A stretch of DNA of 64,000 nucleotides from the NCBI GenBank assembly GCA_016185245.1, contig JACPNZ010000039.1, forward strand, positions 1 through 64,000, in the 5' to 3' direction. This document shows positions 16,106 through 25,959 of the stretch, in pieces (position 1 is the first letter of the stretch; each line of letters begins with the position of its first letter). Origin of the DNA: Hyphomicrobiales bacterium. GTDB lineage: Bacteria > Pseudomonadota > Alphaproteobacteria > Rhizobiales > Aestuariivirgaceae. A program made the position numbers and the translations under genes. The notes below the pieces were generated by a model. The model ran no database searches. It saw only the letters and a program-made list of their open reading frames with translations, and was not told where the DNA came from.

Positions 16106-16759
16106 ATGGCCGCCGGAAGAATGGCGGCGAAGGGCGAGCTCAGGGTCTATTTGACACTCGAGACCCTGCAGCCGCAATTTGCCGCCTATATGGGAACGCC
16201 GACCCGGGCGCGGGGCTATCCGCCCTATGCCGGTCAGCACGCCCTCATCATCGAGGTCGCTCCCGGCCTGATGATCGAGCGGGTCATCGACCTGGCGCTC
16301 AAGGCCGATCCCGATCTCGAGCCCGGCATCCTGTTCGTCGAGCGTCAGTTCGGCATTCTGGAAATCCATGGTGACAGCAAGGACAAGCTCCTGGCCGCCG
16401 GCCGCGCCGTGCTCGAAGGCCTGGGGCTCGCCGACGGCGAACCGCTGGCACCGCGCATCCTATTCACCGATGTGATCGAGAACATCGCCGACAGCCATGC
16501 CGTCATCATCAACCGCAACCGCCAGGCTTCCATGGTGCTGCCGGGCGAGACGCTGCTGGTCTGCGAGATGGTGCCGGCACTTTATGCGGCAATCGCCGCC
16601 AACGAGGCGGAGAAGGCGGCCCCGGCCCTCACCCTGGTCGATGTGCAGATGATCGGCGCCGCCGGCCGGGTCTACATGTCGGGCAAGACGGCGGATGTCG
16701 AGCGGGGGCTTGCCGAGATGAACCGGGTTCTGGCAGGAATTGGCGGCAGGCAGGGATAG
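16106..16759 (+). CDS. BMC-T shell protein, second copy
   Basis: The 217-aa tandem-BMC-domain shell protein begins ELRVYLTLETLQPQFAAYMGTP and contains ILFVERQFGILEIH, HAVIINRNRQASMVLPGETLLVCEMVP and VDVQMIGAAGRVYMSGKTADV. It is paralogous to the copy at 14542 but has a longer N-terminus and an insertion (TRARGYPPYAGQH) in the first domain, so the two pores probably differ. An internal ATG (MAAKGELRVY) is an alternative start. One BMC-P, one BMC-H and two BMC-T genes is a minimal shell set. Confidence 0.92.
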   Translation: MAAGRMAAKGELRVYLTLETLQPQFAAYMGTPTRARGYPPYAGQHALIIEVAPGLMIERVIDLALKADPDLEPGILFVERQFGILEIHGDSKDKLLAAGRAVLEGLGLADGEPLAPRILFTDVIENIADSHAVIINRNRQASMVLPGETLLVCEMVPALYAAIAANEAEKAAPALTLVDVQMIGAAGRVYMSGKTADVERGLAEMNRVLAGIGGRQG

Positions 16760-16762
16760 GCC

Positions 16763-17770
16763 ATGGATTTCGACGGGCTCGCGCACCAGGACCAGCTCAA
16801 CATTCTGCTCGAACTGGCGGACGCCTCGCTCGCCCGCTACGACCTGCCGCCCAATTGCGCGGTGGCGATGATCAATCTCTCGGAGAACGCCACCTACAGG
16901 ATCGAGGCGCCGGACGGACGGCGCTGGGCGCTCCGCATCCACCGCGACGGCTATCACTCGAAGACCGCCATCGCCTCGGAGCTCGCCTGGCTTGTCGATC
17001 TGCGCAATACGGGCGTCGTCGTGACGCCGCGGCCGATCAAGGGCAAGGACGGCGAGCTGATCCAGATCGTCGGCCACGCGGCGATGGGGCGGCCCCGCCA
17101 TATCGTTCTCTCCGACTGGGAGACCGGCGTGGAACCCGGCATCGGCGAGGATCTCGAAGGCCCCTTCGAGGTGCTGGGCGAGGTGACGGCGCGCATGCAT
17201 CTCCACACCCGCCAGTGGCAGCGGCCTTCCTGGTTCCAGCGCCACAGCTGGGATTTCGAGACGAGCCTCGGCGAGGACAGGCCCCACTGGGGCCGCTGGC
17301 GCGATGGCATGGGCGTCGACGCCGAAAGGGCGAGGCTCTTCGGCCGCACCGTCGATCTGATCGGCCGGCGGCTTGCTTCCTGTGGCAAGGGCCATGAGCG
17401 CTTCGGCCTCATCCATTGCGACCTCAGGCTCGCCAATCTGCTGATCGACGGCAAGGCGGTGAAGGTCATCGACTTCGACGATTGCGGCTTCGGCTGGTAC
17501 ATGTACGACGCGGCAACACCGGTCTCCTTCTACGAGCACGAGCCCCAGGTACCGGGTCTGATCGAGGCGTGGAAGAAAGGCTATCGCCGGGTGATCGCTT
17601 TGGCGAAGGAAGACGAGGCCGAAATCCCCACCTTCGTCATGCTGCGCCGCTTGCTGCTCGTTGCCTGGATCGGCTCGCACCACGAAACCGACCTCGCCAG
17701 ATCGATGGGCCTTCCGTACACGCAGGGAACCGTGGGCTTGTGCGAAGAGTATCTGCAGAAATTTTCATAA
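16763..17770 (+). CDS. APH-family kinase, probable 1-amino-2-propanol kinase
   Basis: The 335-aa enzyme belongs to the aminoglycoside phosphotransferase/choline kinase fold. Visible are the nucleotide-site lobe (NATYRIEAPDGRRWALRIHRDGYHS), the Brenner motif HCDLRLANLL with catalytic Asp and metal-binding Asn, and VIDFDDCGFGWYMYDAA carrying the DFG-equivalent aspartates. In the mycobacterial locus the matching enzyme phosphorylates (S)-1-amino-2-propanol; the same role is inferred here. It is the last gene of the plus-strand BMC operon, 3 nt after the BMC-T stop, followed by a palindromic repeat. Confidence 0.87.
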   Translation: MDFDGLAHQDQLNILLELADASLARYDLPPNCAVAMINLSENATYRIEAPDGRRWALRIHRDGYHSKTAIASELAWLVDLRNTGVVVTPRPIKGKDGELIQIVGHAAMGRPRHIVLSDWETGVEPGIGEDLEGPFEVLGEVTARMHLHTRQWQRPSWFQRHSWDFETSLGEDRPHWGRWRDGMGVDAERARLFGRTVDLIGRRLASCGKGHERFGLIHCDLRLANLLIDGKAVKVIDFDDCGFGWYMYDAATPVSFYEHEPQVPGLIEAWKKGYRRVIALAKEDEAEIPTFVMLRRLLLVAWIGSHHETDLARSMGLPYTQGTVGLCEEYLQKFS

Positions 17771-17772
17771 GT

Positions 17773-17838
17773 TCTCCATGGCCGGGCTCGAACCCGGCCA
17801 CCCACACTGGATGACCGCCTCAAGGGCGGTCATGGAGA
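17773..17838. repeat. Palindromic intergenic repeat, family 1 (copy 1)
   Basis: TCTCCATGGCCGGGCTCGAA..CCCGGCCA is followed by CACACTGGATGACCGCC..GGCGGTCATGGAGA. Two internal hairpins (GGCCGGG/CCCGGCC and GACCGCC/GGCGGTC) are flanked by inverted TCTCCAT/ATGGAGA ends. It lies exactly between the convergent kinase and SDR genes and may serve as a bidirectional terminator. A second copy is at 42683-42762. Confidence 0.75.
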
Positions 17839-17846
17839 GAACATTG

Positions 17847-18611
17847 TTACGCCTGAGCCAGCGCTTCCAGACTTTCCGGCAGGATCTGCCCGCCATCGAC
17901 GATGATGGTCTGGCCGGTGACGTAACCTGCCTCCTTCGAGGCAAAGTAGAGTGCGGCGTGGCCGATGTCCTCGACGCTGCCGAGGCGCTTCAAGGGTACC
18001 GAGGCGGCCATGGTGCGTTGGTATTCTTCGCCCATGCCGGCCAAGCCTTCGGTCACGATGTTGCCGGGCATCACCGCATTGACGGTGATGCCGTATTTGG
18101 CGAGCTCGATGCAGGCGGTGCGCATGAAGCCGAGCTGGCCCGCTTTGGTTGCGCCATAGTGGGTCCAGCCCGGATAGCCGGTGATCGGGCCGGTGATCGA
18201 CGAAGTAATGACGATGCGGCCCTGGTCGGATTTCTTCAAATAGGGTAGCGCCGCCTTGACCGAGAGAAAGGTGCCCTTGAGGTTGGTGTCGATGACCTCG
18301 TCCCACTGTTCGCCCGTCATCTCTTCGAGTTTGGCCGGCGGAAAGATGCCGGCGTTGGCGCACAGGACATCGAGGCCGCCATGGTGCCGCGCCGCTTCGG
18401 CCATGGCACCTTCGAGGCTCGACAGATCGGTCACGTCGCCGGCAATCCCGATACCGCCCAGTTCGCGCGCTGCGGCTTCCGCCCGATCGGCATGGCGGGC
18501 GATGATCGCGACCTTCGCTCCCGCCCCGGCAAACACCCGCGCGATGCCCTTGCCGATGCCCTTGGAGCCGCCGGTCACCACGACCGACCGGCCCCGCAAT
18601 GACGATGACAT
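17847..18611 (-). CDS. Short-chain dehydrogenase/reductase, probable aminoalcohol dehydrogenase
   Basis: The 254-aa classical SDR has the nucleotide loop TGGSKGIGKGIA, NAG motif (CANAGIF), catalytic Ser and Tyr-x-x-x-Lys (SSITGPITGYPGWTHYGATKAG) and C-terminal VTGQTIIVDGGQ. RMM/AAUM loci carry an SDR proposed to reduce aminoacetone to 1-amino-2-propanol, regenerating NAD+ for the aldehyde dehydrogenase; the same role is inferred from context. It is the last gene of the five-gene minus-strand operon, convergent with the kinase gene. Confidence 0.88.
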   Translation of the reverse strand: MSSSLRGRSVVVTGGSKGIGKGIARVFAGAGAKVAIIARHADRAEAAARELGGIGIAGDVTDLSSLEGAMAEAARHHGGLDVLCANAGIFPPAKLEEMTGEQWDEVIDTNLKGTFLSVKAALPYLKKSDQGRIVITSSITGPITGYPGWTHYGATKAGQLGFMRTACIELAKYGITVNAVMPGNIVTEGLAGMGEEYQRTMAASVPLKRLGSVEDIGHAALYFASKEAGYVTGQTIIVDGGQILPESLEALAQA

Positions 18612-18677
18612 GTGCGCTTCTCCCTAAAGAAAGGGGGACAGCGCCGCCGCTGTCCCCGCACTGACGCGTATTTCGAC

Positions 18678-20204
18678 TCAGCCCTCGTTCACCATGTGGC
18701 CGATGTTCCTGTAGGCTTCCGGGTTCATCGACTTGAGCGCGAAGCCCCAGATGAGGCCGACAACTATGATCGCCAGACCCACATAGGGAATACTGTTGGC
18801 GAAGGCGCTGGTGCCGCCGAAGGTCGCAAGGTTGGCGACGAGGAGATAAACCAGCCAGATTTGCGCAACCAAGGAGACGAACGGTGCCACAACCGTCGAG
18901 ATGACGTTGCCGCCGCCCGCCTTGCGGAAGTAGTTCCAGATGGCAACCGACACGATCGCCTGGAGCACCAGCAAGAGCCCGGTGCCGAGAATGGCGAACA
19001 GGGTGTAAATGCCGAGATAGGCCTGGGCGTTGGGATCGCTCCAGCCGTTGAACACGCCATAAAGAACGACCCAGACCGCCGCCAGAACCGACTGCACCAG
19101 CGAAGCCACGTGCGGGCTGCGGAACGTCTTGTGGGTGGCACCCATGGCCGCGGGGATGACGCCCTCGCGGCCCAGCGAATACATGTAGCGCGAGGCCGTG
19201 TTGTGGAAGGCCATGCCGCAGGCGAAGGAGCTGGTGAGGATGAGGACGCTCATCAACTGCATGGCCCAGCCGCCGACGAACTGTTCGATGGGCGCGAGGA
19301 AGAAGTTGCCGGAGTCGCCGACGGCCTTGGCCAGCATGTCGCCTTCGGTTGCATAGGCCGAGACGGCGGCCCAGCTGACCAGCGTGTAGAACACGCCGAG
19401 CCCGATGACCGAGAGATAGAGCGATCTCGGCACGATGCGCTTGGCATCGCGCGATTCCTCGGCGTAGTTGGGCGCCATCTCGAAGCCCACCCACGACCAG
19501 AAGGCCATGAAAATGCCGACGGCGGCGGCACCGGCCGGGATGGCGACATCGCCGACCTTCTGCTCGGCGACCGGCACGGTCACACTAAACACATTGAGCG
19601 CTTCCAGCGAGAAGCTCGTGCCGGTCTTGGCCGTGGCCACCCCGAACCCGAAGATCGCCAGCATCAGAACTTCGAGGACCAGGGCGACGCCAAGAACGGC
19701 GACCGAGAGTTTCACGTCGCGATAGCTGAGCACCGCCGTCAATGCGATCATGAAAATCGCCAGCACGATCCACGGCACATTTATGCCGAGATGCGCGGCG
19801 ATCCAGGAATTGCCGAAATAGGCGAAGAGCCCGGTCAGCGAGGCTTCGAACACGCTATAGCAGGCGAGCGAGGAAATGCCCGCCGACATGCCCACTTCGC
19901 GGCCAAGACCCTGGCTGATGAAGGAGTAGAAACCGCCGACCGTCGAAACCTTCGCGGCCATCGCCGCATAGCCGATCGAGAAGATGGTGAGCACGATGGT
20001 GGCCAGCGCGAAGGCAGCCGGCGTGTGGATGCCGATGCCATAGCCCGCCGCGAAAGGCACGTTGCCGAGCATGGCGGACATCGGCGCCGCACCGGTCACC
20101 GTGAGAAAAAGCACGCCGATCAAGCCGACGGCTCTGGAGTGCAAGAGATCGACGGTCTTTATGCTCGAGACATTGATCGTGGATAAATCACCATGTTGAG
20201 CCAT
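18678..20204 (-). CDS. APC-family amino acid/amine permease
   Basis: The 508-aa inner-membrane protein has about 12-14 hydrophobic helices. The first carries the substrate-binding glycine motif FLTVTGAAPMSAM, and later TMs include FMAFWSWVGFEMAPNYAEESRD, the consensus region of APC permeases. Permeases of this family import amino acids or amines. As a member of the BMC operon it is the likely uptake system for the amino-alcohol or aminoketone substrate (inference). It lies 66 nt upstream of the SDR gene and 87 nt downstream of the isochorismatase-like gene. Confidence 0.9.
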   Translation of the reverse strand: MAQHGDLSTINVSSIKTVDLLHSRAVGLIGVLFLTVTGAAPMSAMLGNVPFAAGYGIGIHTPAAFALATIVLTIFSIGYAAMAAKVSTVGGFYSFISQGLGREVGMSAGISSLACYSVFEASLTGLFAYFGNSWIAAHLGINVPWIVLAIFMIALTAVLSYRDVKLSVAVLGVALVLEVLMLAIFGFGVATAKTGTSFSLEALNVFSVTVPVAEQKVGDVAIPAGAAAVGIFMAFWSWVGFEMAPNYAEESRDAKRIVPRSLYLSVIGLGVFYTLVSWAAVSAYATEGDMLAKAVGDSGNFFLAPIEQFVGGWAMQLMSVLILTSSFACGMAFHNTASRYMYSLGREGVIPAAMGATHKTFRSPHVASLVQSVLAAVWVVLYGVFNGWSDPNAQAYLGIYTLFAILGTGLLLVLQAIVSVAIWNYFRKAGGGNVISTVVAPFVSLVAQIWLVYLLVANLATFGGTSAFANSIPYVGLAIIVVGLIWGFALKSMNPEAYRNIGHMVNEG

Positions 20205-20291
20205 GAGGCCCCTCCCTGCGTTGTCGCGTCAACTTCCCCCCAACGGACCATGGTCCGGTTTCCGGACTCGCGCCACGCTGGTCTTCCGACA

Positions 20292-21005
20292 TTATGAACT
20301 AAATTGTTGTTTTGCCAAGCCCATCATGGCAATCAGCTCGGCGCTCGACATGACGTGGCAGTAGATCATGTTGATGATTTCGAGTTCCTTGCGGTGCAAC
20401 TCGTCGGTTGCCGCAGCGCAGCAATCCTCCAAGACGACGACGCCGTAGCTTTCATCGGCGAGACTGCGGACCGTCGAGGAGATGCACTGGTCGGTGAAAA
20501 TCCCACAGCAGATGACGTTGCGGATGCCGAGATTGTGCAGAATGAGCCGGAGGTTGGTGCCGGTCAAAGCCGAGTCGGTGGTCTTGGTCACGGTGATCTC
20601 GTCGCCCACCGGCTGCACGGCATTAACCAATTGCGAGGGCGGATCATCCTTGGGAAGCAATAGGTTATTCCAGCCGGGGAGCTTCTGGGAGAGCGACCGG
20701 TCGCGGCCGTCTTTGGTATGGCAGGCGATGCGGGCGAACAGGCATTCGAGCCCCGCGCCGCGCGCCAACTGCAACATTTTCGCGGTGTTGGGAATGACCG
20801 ACTGGTGCATCCGCTGATGAAAGGGCGTCCACTGATCATAGCGGCGCTGCTCGGCGGGCGTGAGGGTCACCCGGTCGGGCCGCTCCAGGTAGGTGTTCTG
20901 CACATCGATGACGAGCAGTGCGGTCTCCCTGACCGGCAGCACCAGATCATCGGGCTCCGGGGCGCCATCGTAGTAGAGAGAGCGGAATGAAGTCTTCCAC
21001 GACAT
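20292..21005 (-). CDS. Isochorismatase-like cysteine hydrolase
   Basis: The 237-aa alpha/beta hydrolase of the isochorismatase/nicotinamidase superfamily has the catalytic triad region LLVIDVQNTYL (Asp), a lysine in VTKTTDSAL and the nucleophile cysteine in GIFTDQCISSTVRSLADESY. Members hydrolyse amides, carbamates or isochorismate. Here it is embedded between the diol dehydratase small subunit (11 nt) and the permease in the BMC-linked operon. It might release a substrate amine from an amide or ureide, but that is speculation. Confidence 0.85.
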   Translation of the reverse strand: MSWKTSFRSLYYDGAPEPDDLVLPVRETALLVIDVQNTYLERPDRVTLTPAEQRRYDQWTPFHQRMHQSVIPNTAKMLQLARGAGLECLFARIACHTKDGRDRSLSQKLPGWNNLLLPKDDPPSQLVNAVQPVGDEITVTKTTDSALTGTNLRLILHNLGIRNVICCGIFTDQCISSTVRSLADESYGVVVLEDCCAAATDELHRKELEIINMIYCHVMSSAELIAMMGLAKQQFSS

Positions 21006-21016
21006 GGAGCTGATCC

Positions 21017-21439
21017 TCAGAACCGGAAGATGAAGAGGCCGCGCTCGTCATAGGTGGCGGCGGCCTCCTCGATGAAGGAGGCGATGCGGTTTGCCTTGTA
21101 GGTGTCGCGCATCAGGCGGGCGGCGTCGACGAGCTGCTCCTTGCTCTTGGCCCGGCCGGGACGCAGCAGTTCGTAGACCTGCATCACCACGTCCTGGGGC
21201 ACGTCCACCAGTTCGGCGGCGCGCTCGAAATTGAGGGCGAGTGTCGGGCGGCCAGCGGACCGGGCGATCTCGGCCTGGGCCATCAGCGCCTCAGGCGTGA
21301 TGCGCAGGTCTTCCATCTCGATCTCGCCCGCCAGCACCGCAGCAAGCGTGATATCGGCGAGAGTTAGCCCACGTTTGCCCTTCACTTCGCCGGGCCGGGT
21401 TTCGGCCAGGGGATAATCGGCCCGTGTCAGCCCGCTCAT
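21017..21439 (-). CDS. B12-dependent diol dehydratase small subunit (PduE-like)
   Basis: The 140-aa protein matches the conserved part of the propanediol/glycerol dehydratase small subunit: DYPLAETRPGEVKGKRGLTLADITL, MEDLRITPEALMAQAEIARSAGRP, LNFERAAELVDVPQDVVMQVYELLRPGRA. Compared with PduE (about 170 aa) it lacks most of the N-terminal leader that serves for encapsulation. Its start overlaps the stop of the large-medium fusion by 4 nt (ATGA), indicating coupled translation of a two-chain enzyme. Confidence 0.93.
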   Translation of the reverse strand: MSGLTRADYPLAETRPGEVKGKRGLTLADITLAAVLAGEIEMEDLRITPEALMAQAEIARSAGRPTLALNFERAAELVDVPQDVVMQVYELLRPGRAKSKEQLVDAARLMRDTYKANRIASFIEEAAATYDERGLFIFRF

Positions 21440-23706
21440 GACTTGGCTCCCATAAAAGCGACTTCGATCTCTTCGGGCGCTGCCCCTTCCTCGGTGATCC
21501 CTGTCTCGATGGCATAGATCAGGGCCACCCGGGCATGGTAGCGCGAGCCCATGGCCTCGCCGCGCGTCGGCACCACCACCGGGTCCGGCATTTCGCCCAG
21601 CCCATAGGCCGCCGCATTGGCACCCAGCCCACGATAGTGCTCGATCCTGGTGATCGGCGCGTTGGAAAAGAGTTCGAGATTGTTGTGCGGCAGGCGATCA
21701 CGCTGGTGGATCACCGCCGTGCCCTTGGCCTGCAAGCCAATGCCAACGCCGGAACCCGAAAGCCTCGCCGCCGACAGGCCGAGGAATGACGTATCGGCCG
21801 TATGGCGGAAGCGCACGATGCGGGGCCTGAGGCCACGGGCCGCTATGGCGCCGGTCATCGCCGCCAGCACCTCAGAGAGCCGATGGCCGCCGGTCGTCTG
21901 GAACAGTTTGAGGCCGAAGGCCGGGCTGATGCCGATGACGATCTCCTTTACATCGTTCCCCGGTCCGGCTGGACCGAGGCTTCTATAACGGATGCGCCGC
22001 GCCTCATCCTTCTCATGCAGCGCCTCGGAGCGCAGCACTTCCTTCTGGTCGAGCACGTCGCGGATCGCATTGACTTCCAGGCGGCGAGGCTCCGACATAC
22101 GGTAGCCCGAGCCCGGACCCAGATAGTCGTTAGGATCGTTGACGGCACTTATCACGCGGCCGCCGCGCACCATGGCCGAGGTCTGCAGATAGTCGCCGGA
22201 AAGCCGGAGTTTCACCACGTTGAGCAGGTTCTCCGCCTCCTCGCCAAAGCCGCGCGTCGCCAGCGCCTTGATGACATCGATCACGGTGACGCCGCGGGCC
22301 TTGATCGCCTCGCTGATGAAGGAGACATCTCGGGGGCCGAAGCTGCGGGTCTCGTCGGAGCCGGACGCGACGATGACGCTCGCCTTCATGTCGGCGGTGG
22401 GCCTGGCGAGCCCCAGCTCCTCATAGACCGCAGAAAGTGCCTCCACGGCGCGGCTGCGCAAATCGAGGGCGCGCGACTCAGGCAACGGCGTCAAACCGCC
22501 ATCGGCCTCGAAATCGCGCTGCAAAACCAAATAATCCTCGAGTTCCTCGCCGTTGATCAGCGAGGGATTGAAGGAGTTGTCATAGGCCAGAATCGAGCCC
22601 ATGCCGGAGCAGATCAGGTCGGAGCCGGCCACCAGGAAGGGCCAGATCTTGGCGCCCAGGCGGATTTCGGATTCAGTCGAGCGCGCGTCATTGCCCGAGG
22701 CGCATTCGAGGTCGAGCCACACGGCGATGAGATTTTCCGCCATCAGCTCGCGCACACCTCCCGGCATGGTGGCGGTCAAGGGCGCTCCGTCGATGCCGCC
22801 GTTCTGGGTGCCCTGCACCCCCATGCCGCGCTGCAAGCAGAGGCAGCGGGCCTCGAGATAGAGGAGCGACTTCGACTCATGAAAGCCCATCAAGAGTTCC
22901 GAGCCCGCCCCTGAGGTGCAGCGCATCTTGATGCCGCGCGAGGCATAGGCCGCGGCGAGGAAGGCTTTGGACCAGGGCGTGTCGTCGCCATCGGTGAAAC
23001 TCTTCTCGGTGCCGTAGACCGACACCGTCTCGGCATAGGAGGTAAACCCCGCCATGCCGATCCTGAGTTCCTCGGCCTCCTCGCTCGAACACTGGAACAG
23101 GGTGCCCCAGCGCCCGACCGCTCCCCCAACCGCGCAGGCGACCGCATTGGACCAGGCATTGCGCGAGACCCGCATGGTGGTCTCGATCTCGTCGAAGCCG
23201 AAAGCAACCGCGGTTGCCGCATCGGCGGCCAACTGCAAGGGATCGTCCTTGGCGTTGGTGACGTGGGCCTGGTTGCCCGGCGTCTTCCTTGCCCGCATTT
23301 TGGAATAGGCAAAGGCGATCTCGAGAGCATTGAGGCGGGAAACGACGTCAGCAAGTTTGGCCGGGGTCATGCCATGGGCGAGACGGGTCAGGGTTTCGCG
23401 CGGCACATGCATATCGACCAGCATGCGGGCGACTTCCCTCGAGTCCATCGCCATGGCCTTGGGGGCCATCGCCGGATCGATATGATGGCGGGCGATGAAG
23501 CGATCGATCATGTCGAAGTCGTGTTCGAGGACGCCGTCCATGCTGGCCACCCGGCCGCCGGCGATGGCGATTGCCGATTTCGGATCGGCCGGGCTCGAAA
23601 AGGCGGAAAAGCCATTGGCGGCATCCTCGGCGGCGAACTTGTCGAGCCGCAGCGGGCGCTCGTCCCAGTCGGCATAGCGCTTCCAGCGGTTCGGCGTGTC
23701 GTTCAT
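21436..23706 (-). CDS. B12-dependent diol dehydratase, large and medium subunits fused
   Basis: The 756-aa chain equals a PduC-like large subunit (about residues 1-560) joined to a PduD-like medium subunit. Residues known to bind or act on the diol in the Klebsiella enzyme are present in context: QAHVTN (Gln, His), DEIETT (Glu), YAETVSVYG (Glu), GVQGTQNG (Gln), LDLECASGND (Asp). The medium part shows IVIGISPAFGLKLF, LSGSGVGIGLQAKGTAVIHQRD and NLELFSNAPITRIEHYR, which contact cobalamin. It converts 1,2-diols or glycerol to aldehydes by radical chemistry. ATG 23706 follows GAGGAG; the ORF-track start is 840 nt too early. No reactivase (PduGH-like) gene is in the window. Confidence 0.92.
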   Translation of the reverse strand: MNDTPNRWKRYADWDERPLRLDKFAAEDAANGFSAFSSPADPKSAIAIAGGRVASMDGVLEHDFDMIDRFIARHHIDPAMAPKAMAMDSREVARMLVDMHVPRETLTRLAHGMTPAKLADVVSRLNALEIAFAYSKMRARKTPGNQAHVTNAKDDPLQLAADAATAVAFGFDEIETTMRVSRNAWSNAVACAVGGAVGRWGTLFQCSSEEAEELRIGMAGFTSYAETVSVYGTEKSFTDGDDTPWSKAFLAAAYASRGIKMRCTSGAGSELLMGFHESKSLLYLEARCLCLQRGMGVQGTQNGGIDGAPLTATMPGGVRELMAENLIAVWLDLECASGNDARSTESEIRLGAKIWPFLVAGSDLICSGMGSILAYDNSFNPSLINGEELEDYLVLQRDFEADGGLTPLPESRALDLRSRAVEALSAVYEELGLARPTADMKASVIVASGSDETRSFGPRDVSFISEAIKARGVTVIDVIKALATRGFGEEAENLLNVVKLRLSGDYLQTSAMVRGGRVISAVNDPNDYLGPGSGYRMSEPRRLEVNAIRDVLDQKEVLRSEALHEKDEARRIRYRSLGPAGPGNDVKEIVIGISPAFGLKLFQTTGGHRLSEVLAAMTGAIAARGLRPRIVRFRHTADTSFLGLSAARLSGSGVGIGLQAKGTAVIHQRDRLPHNNLELFSNAPITRIEHYRGLGANAAAYGLGEMPDPVVVPTRGEAMGSRYHARVALIYAIETGITEEGAAPEEIEVAFMGAKS

Positions 23707-23823
23707 GGGAGGGTACTCCTCGAAGGCGGTCACTATCGCCCAATTGCGCCCCTGCTCCAAGTCCCGGCGCTGGACAGTCCGCCCCGCCCCATGCAAGCTT
23801 TCAGCAACAGGGGACAGACGCAG

Positions 23824-24711
23824 ATGGCCAACATCACCGCCGATCTTGCAGTAAAGGGCGAGCTTCGCCTTGGGGAATCGCCCATCTGGCATGTGGCCCG
23901 GCAATGCCTCTATTGGATCGACCTCTATGATCCGGCCCTGTTCCGACTGGCTCCGGGCATGGCGGCACCCGAACGCCGAGCGCTGGCGCTCGTTGCCCCT
24001 ATCGGTTCGGCAGTGGCGACCGACGATTCCGGCTGCCTCATCCTCAGCCACCGCGACGGCCTGTCGTTGCTCGATCTCGAGACCTTGGCGTTGACGCCCT
24101 ACGCCCATCCCGAAGCCGGCCGCGATGGGGTCATCTACAACGATCTCAAATGCGACCGCTGGGGCAGGTTGTGGGTTGCGACCTCGCACGCCGTTGAACG
24201 CGATCCGCGCGGCGCCCTGTGGTGCGTCAAAGATCGTTCCACCATGGCGCTGGGTGACGTGGGCTTTCCCATCGGCAACGGGCCGGCCTTTTCGCCCGAT
24301 GGACGGCTTCTCTATCTCAACGACAGTTTCAACCGCCAGACCTTCGTCTATGACATCGCCGCGAGCGACCTGCACCCGCGCAACCGCCGGGTCTTCGCCA
24401 CCTATACGGAAGAGGAAGGCCTGCCCGACGGTCTCACCATCGATGCCGAAGGCTGCATCTGGACGGCGCAATGGACGGCCGCCCGGGTGATCCGCTTGAG
24501 CCCCGCCGGCGAAAAACTGCTTACCGTTCACGTCCCCTCGTTCCATGTGACCAGCGTCTGCTTCGCTGGCGCCGATCTCCGCGACCTCTACATCACCACG
24601 GCACGCGACGGGCTCACGCCCGAACAGCTCGACCGCTTCCCCCTTTCCGGCAGCCTGTTCCGCCTGCGCTCAGACGTGCCGGGTCTCGCCGAACCGCTGT
24701 TCCGTCTGTAA
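23824..24711 (+). CDS. SMP-30/gluconolactonase family protein
   Basis: The 295-aa six-bladed beta-propeller has the family hallmarks GESPIWHVARQCLYWIDLYDPALFRL (metal-binding Glu), YNDLKCDRWGRLWVAT (Asn/Asp), GNGPAFSPDGRLLYLNDS and GLPDGLTIDAEGCIWTAQW. These enzymes hydrolyse sugar lactones with a divalent metal. ATG 23824 follows GGGGACAG; the longer ORF upstream runs into the divergent diol dehydratase leader. It is followed 21 nt later by the acyl-CoA dehydrogenase gene. Confidence 0.88.
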   Translation: MANITADLAVKGELRLGESPIWHVARQCLYWIDLYDPALFRLAPGMAAPERRALALVAPIGSAVATDDSGCLILSHRDGLSLLDLETLALTPYAHPEAGRDGVIYNDLKCDRWGRLWVATSHAVERDPRGALWCVKDRSTMALGDVGFPIGNGPAFSPDGRLLYLNDSFNRQTFVYDIAASDLHPRNRRVFATYTEEEGLPDGLTIDAEGCIWTAQWTAARVIRLSPAGEKLLTVHVPSFHVTSVCFAGADLRDLYITTARDGLTPEQLDRFPLSGSLFRLRSDVPGLAEPLFRL

Positions 24712-24732
24712 GACACCACGCGGAGGAACCCA

Positions 24733-25956
<1,224 letters not shown>

Positions 25957-25959
25957 TCT

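Noticed and set aside
17830-19494. 554-aa minus-strand ORF across the SDR and permease genes
   Set aside because: It runs out of frame through both genes; its sequence is Arg/His-rich and lacks any domain, whereas the SDR and APC permease frames have clear motifs.
18612-20186. 524-aa plus-strand ORF opposite the permease
   Set aside because: Antisense shadow of a membrane protein gene, rich in Asp/His/Arg as expected for the complement of hydrophobic codons.
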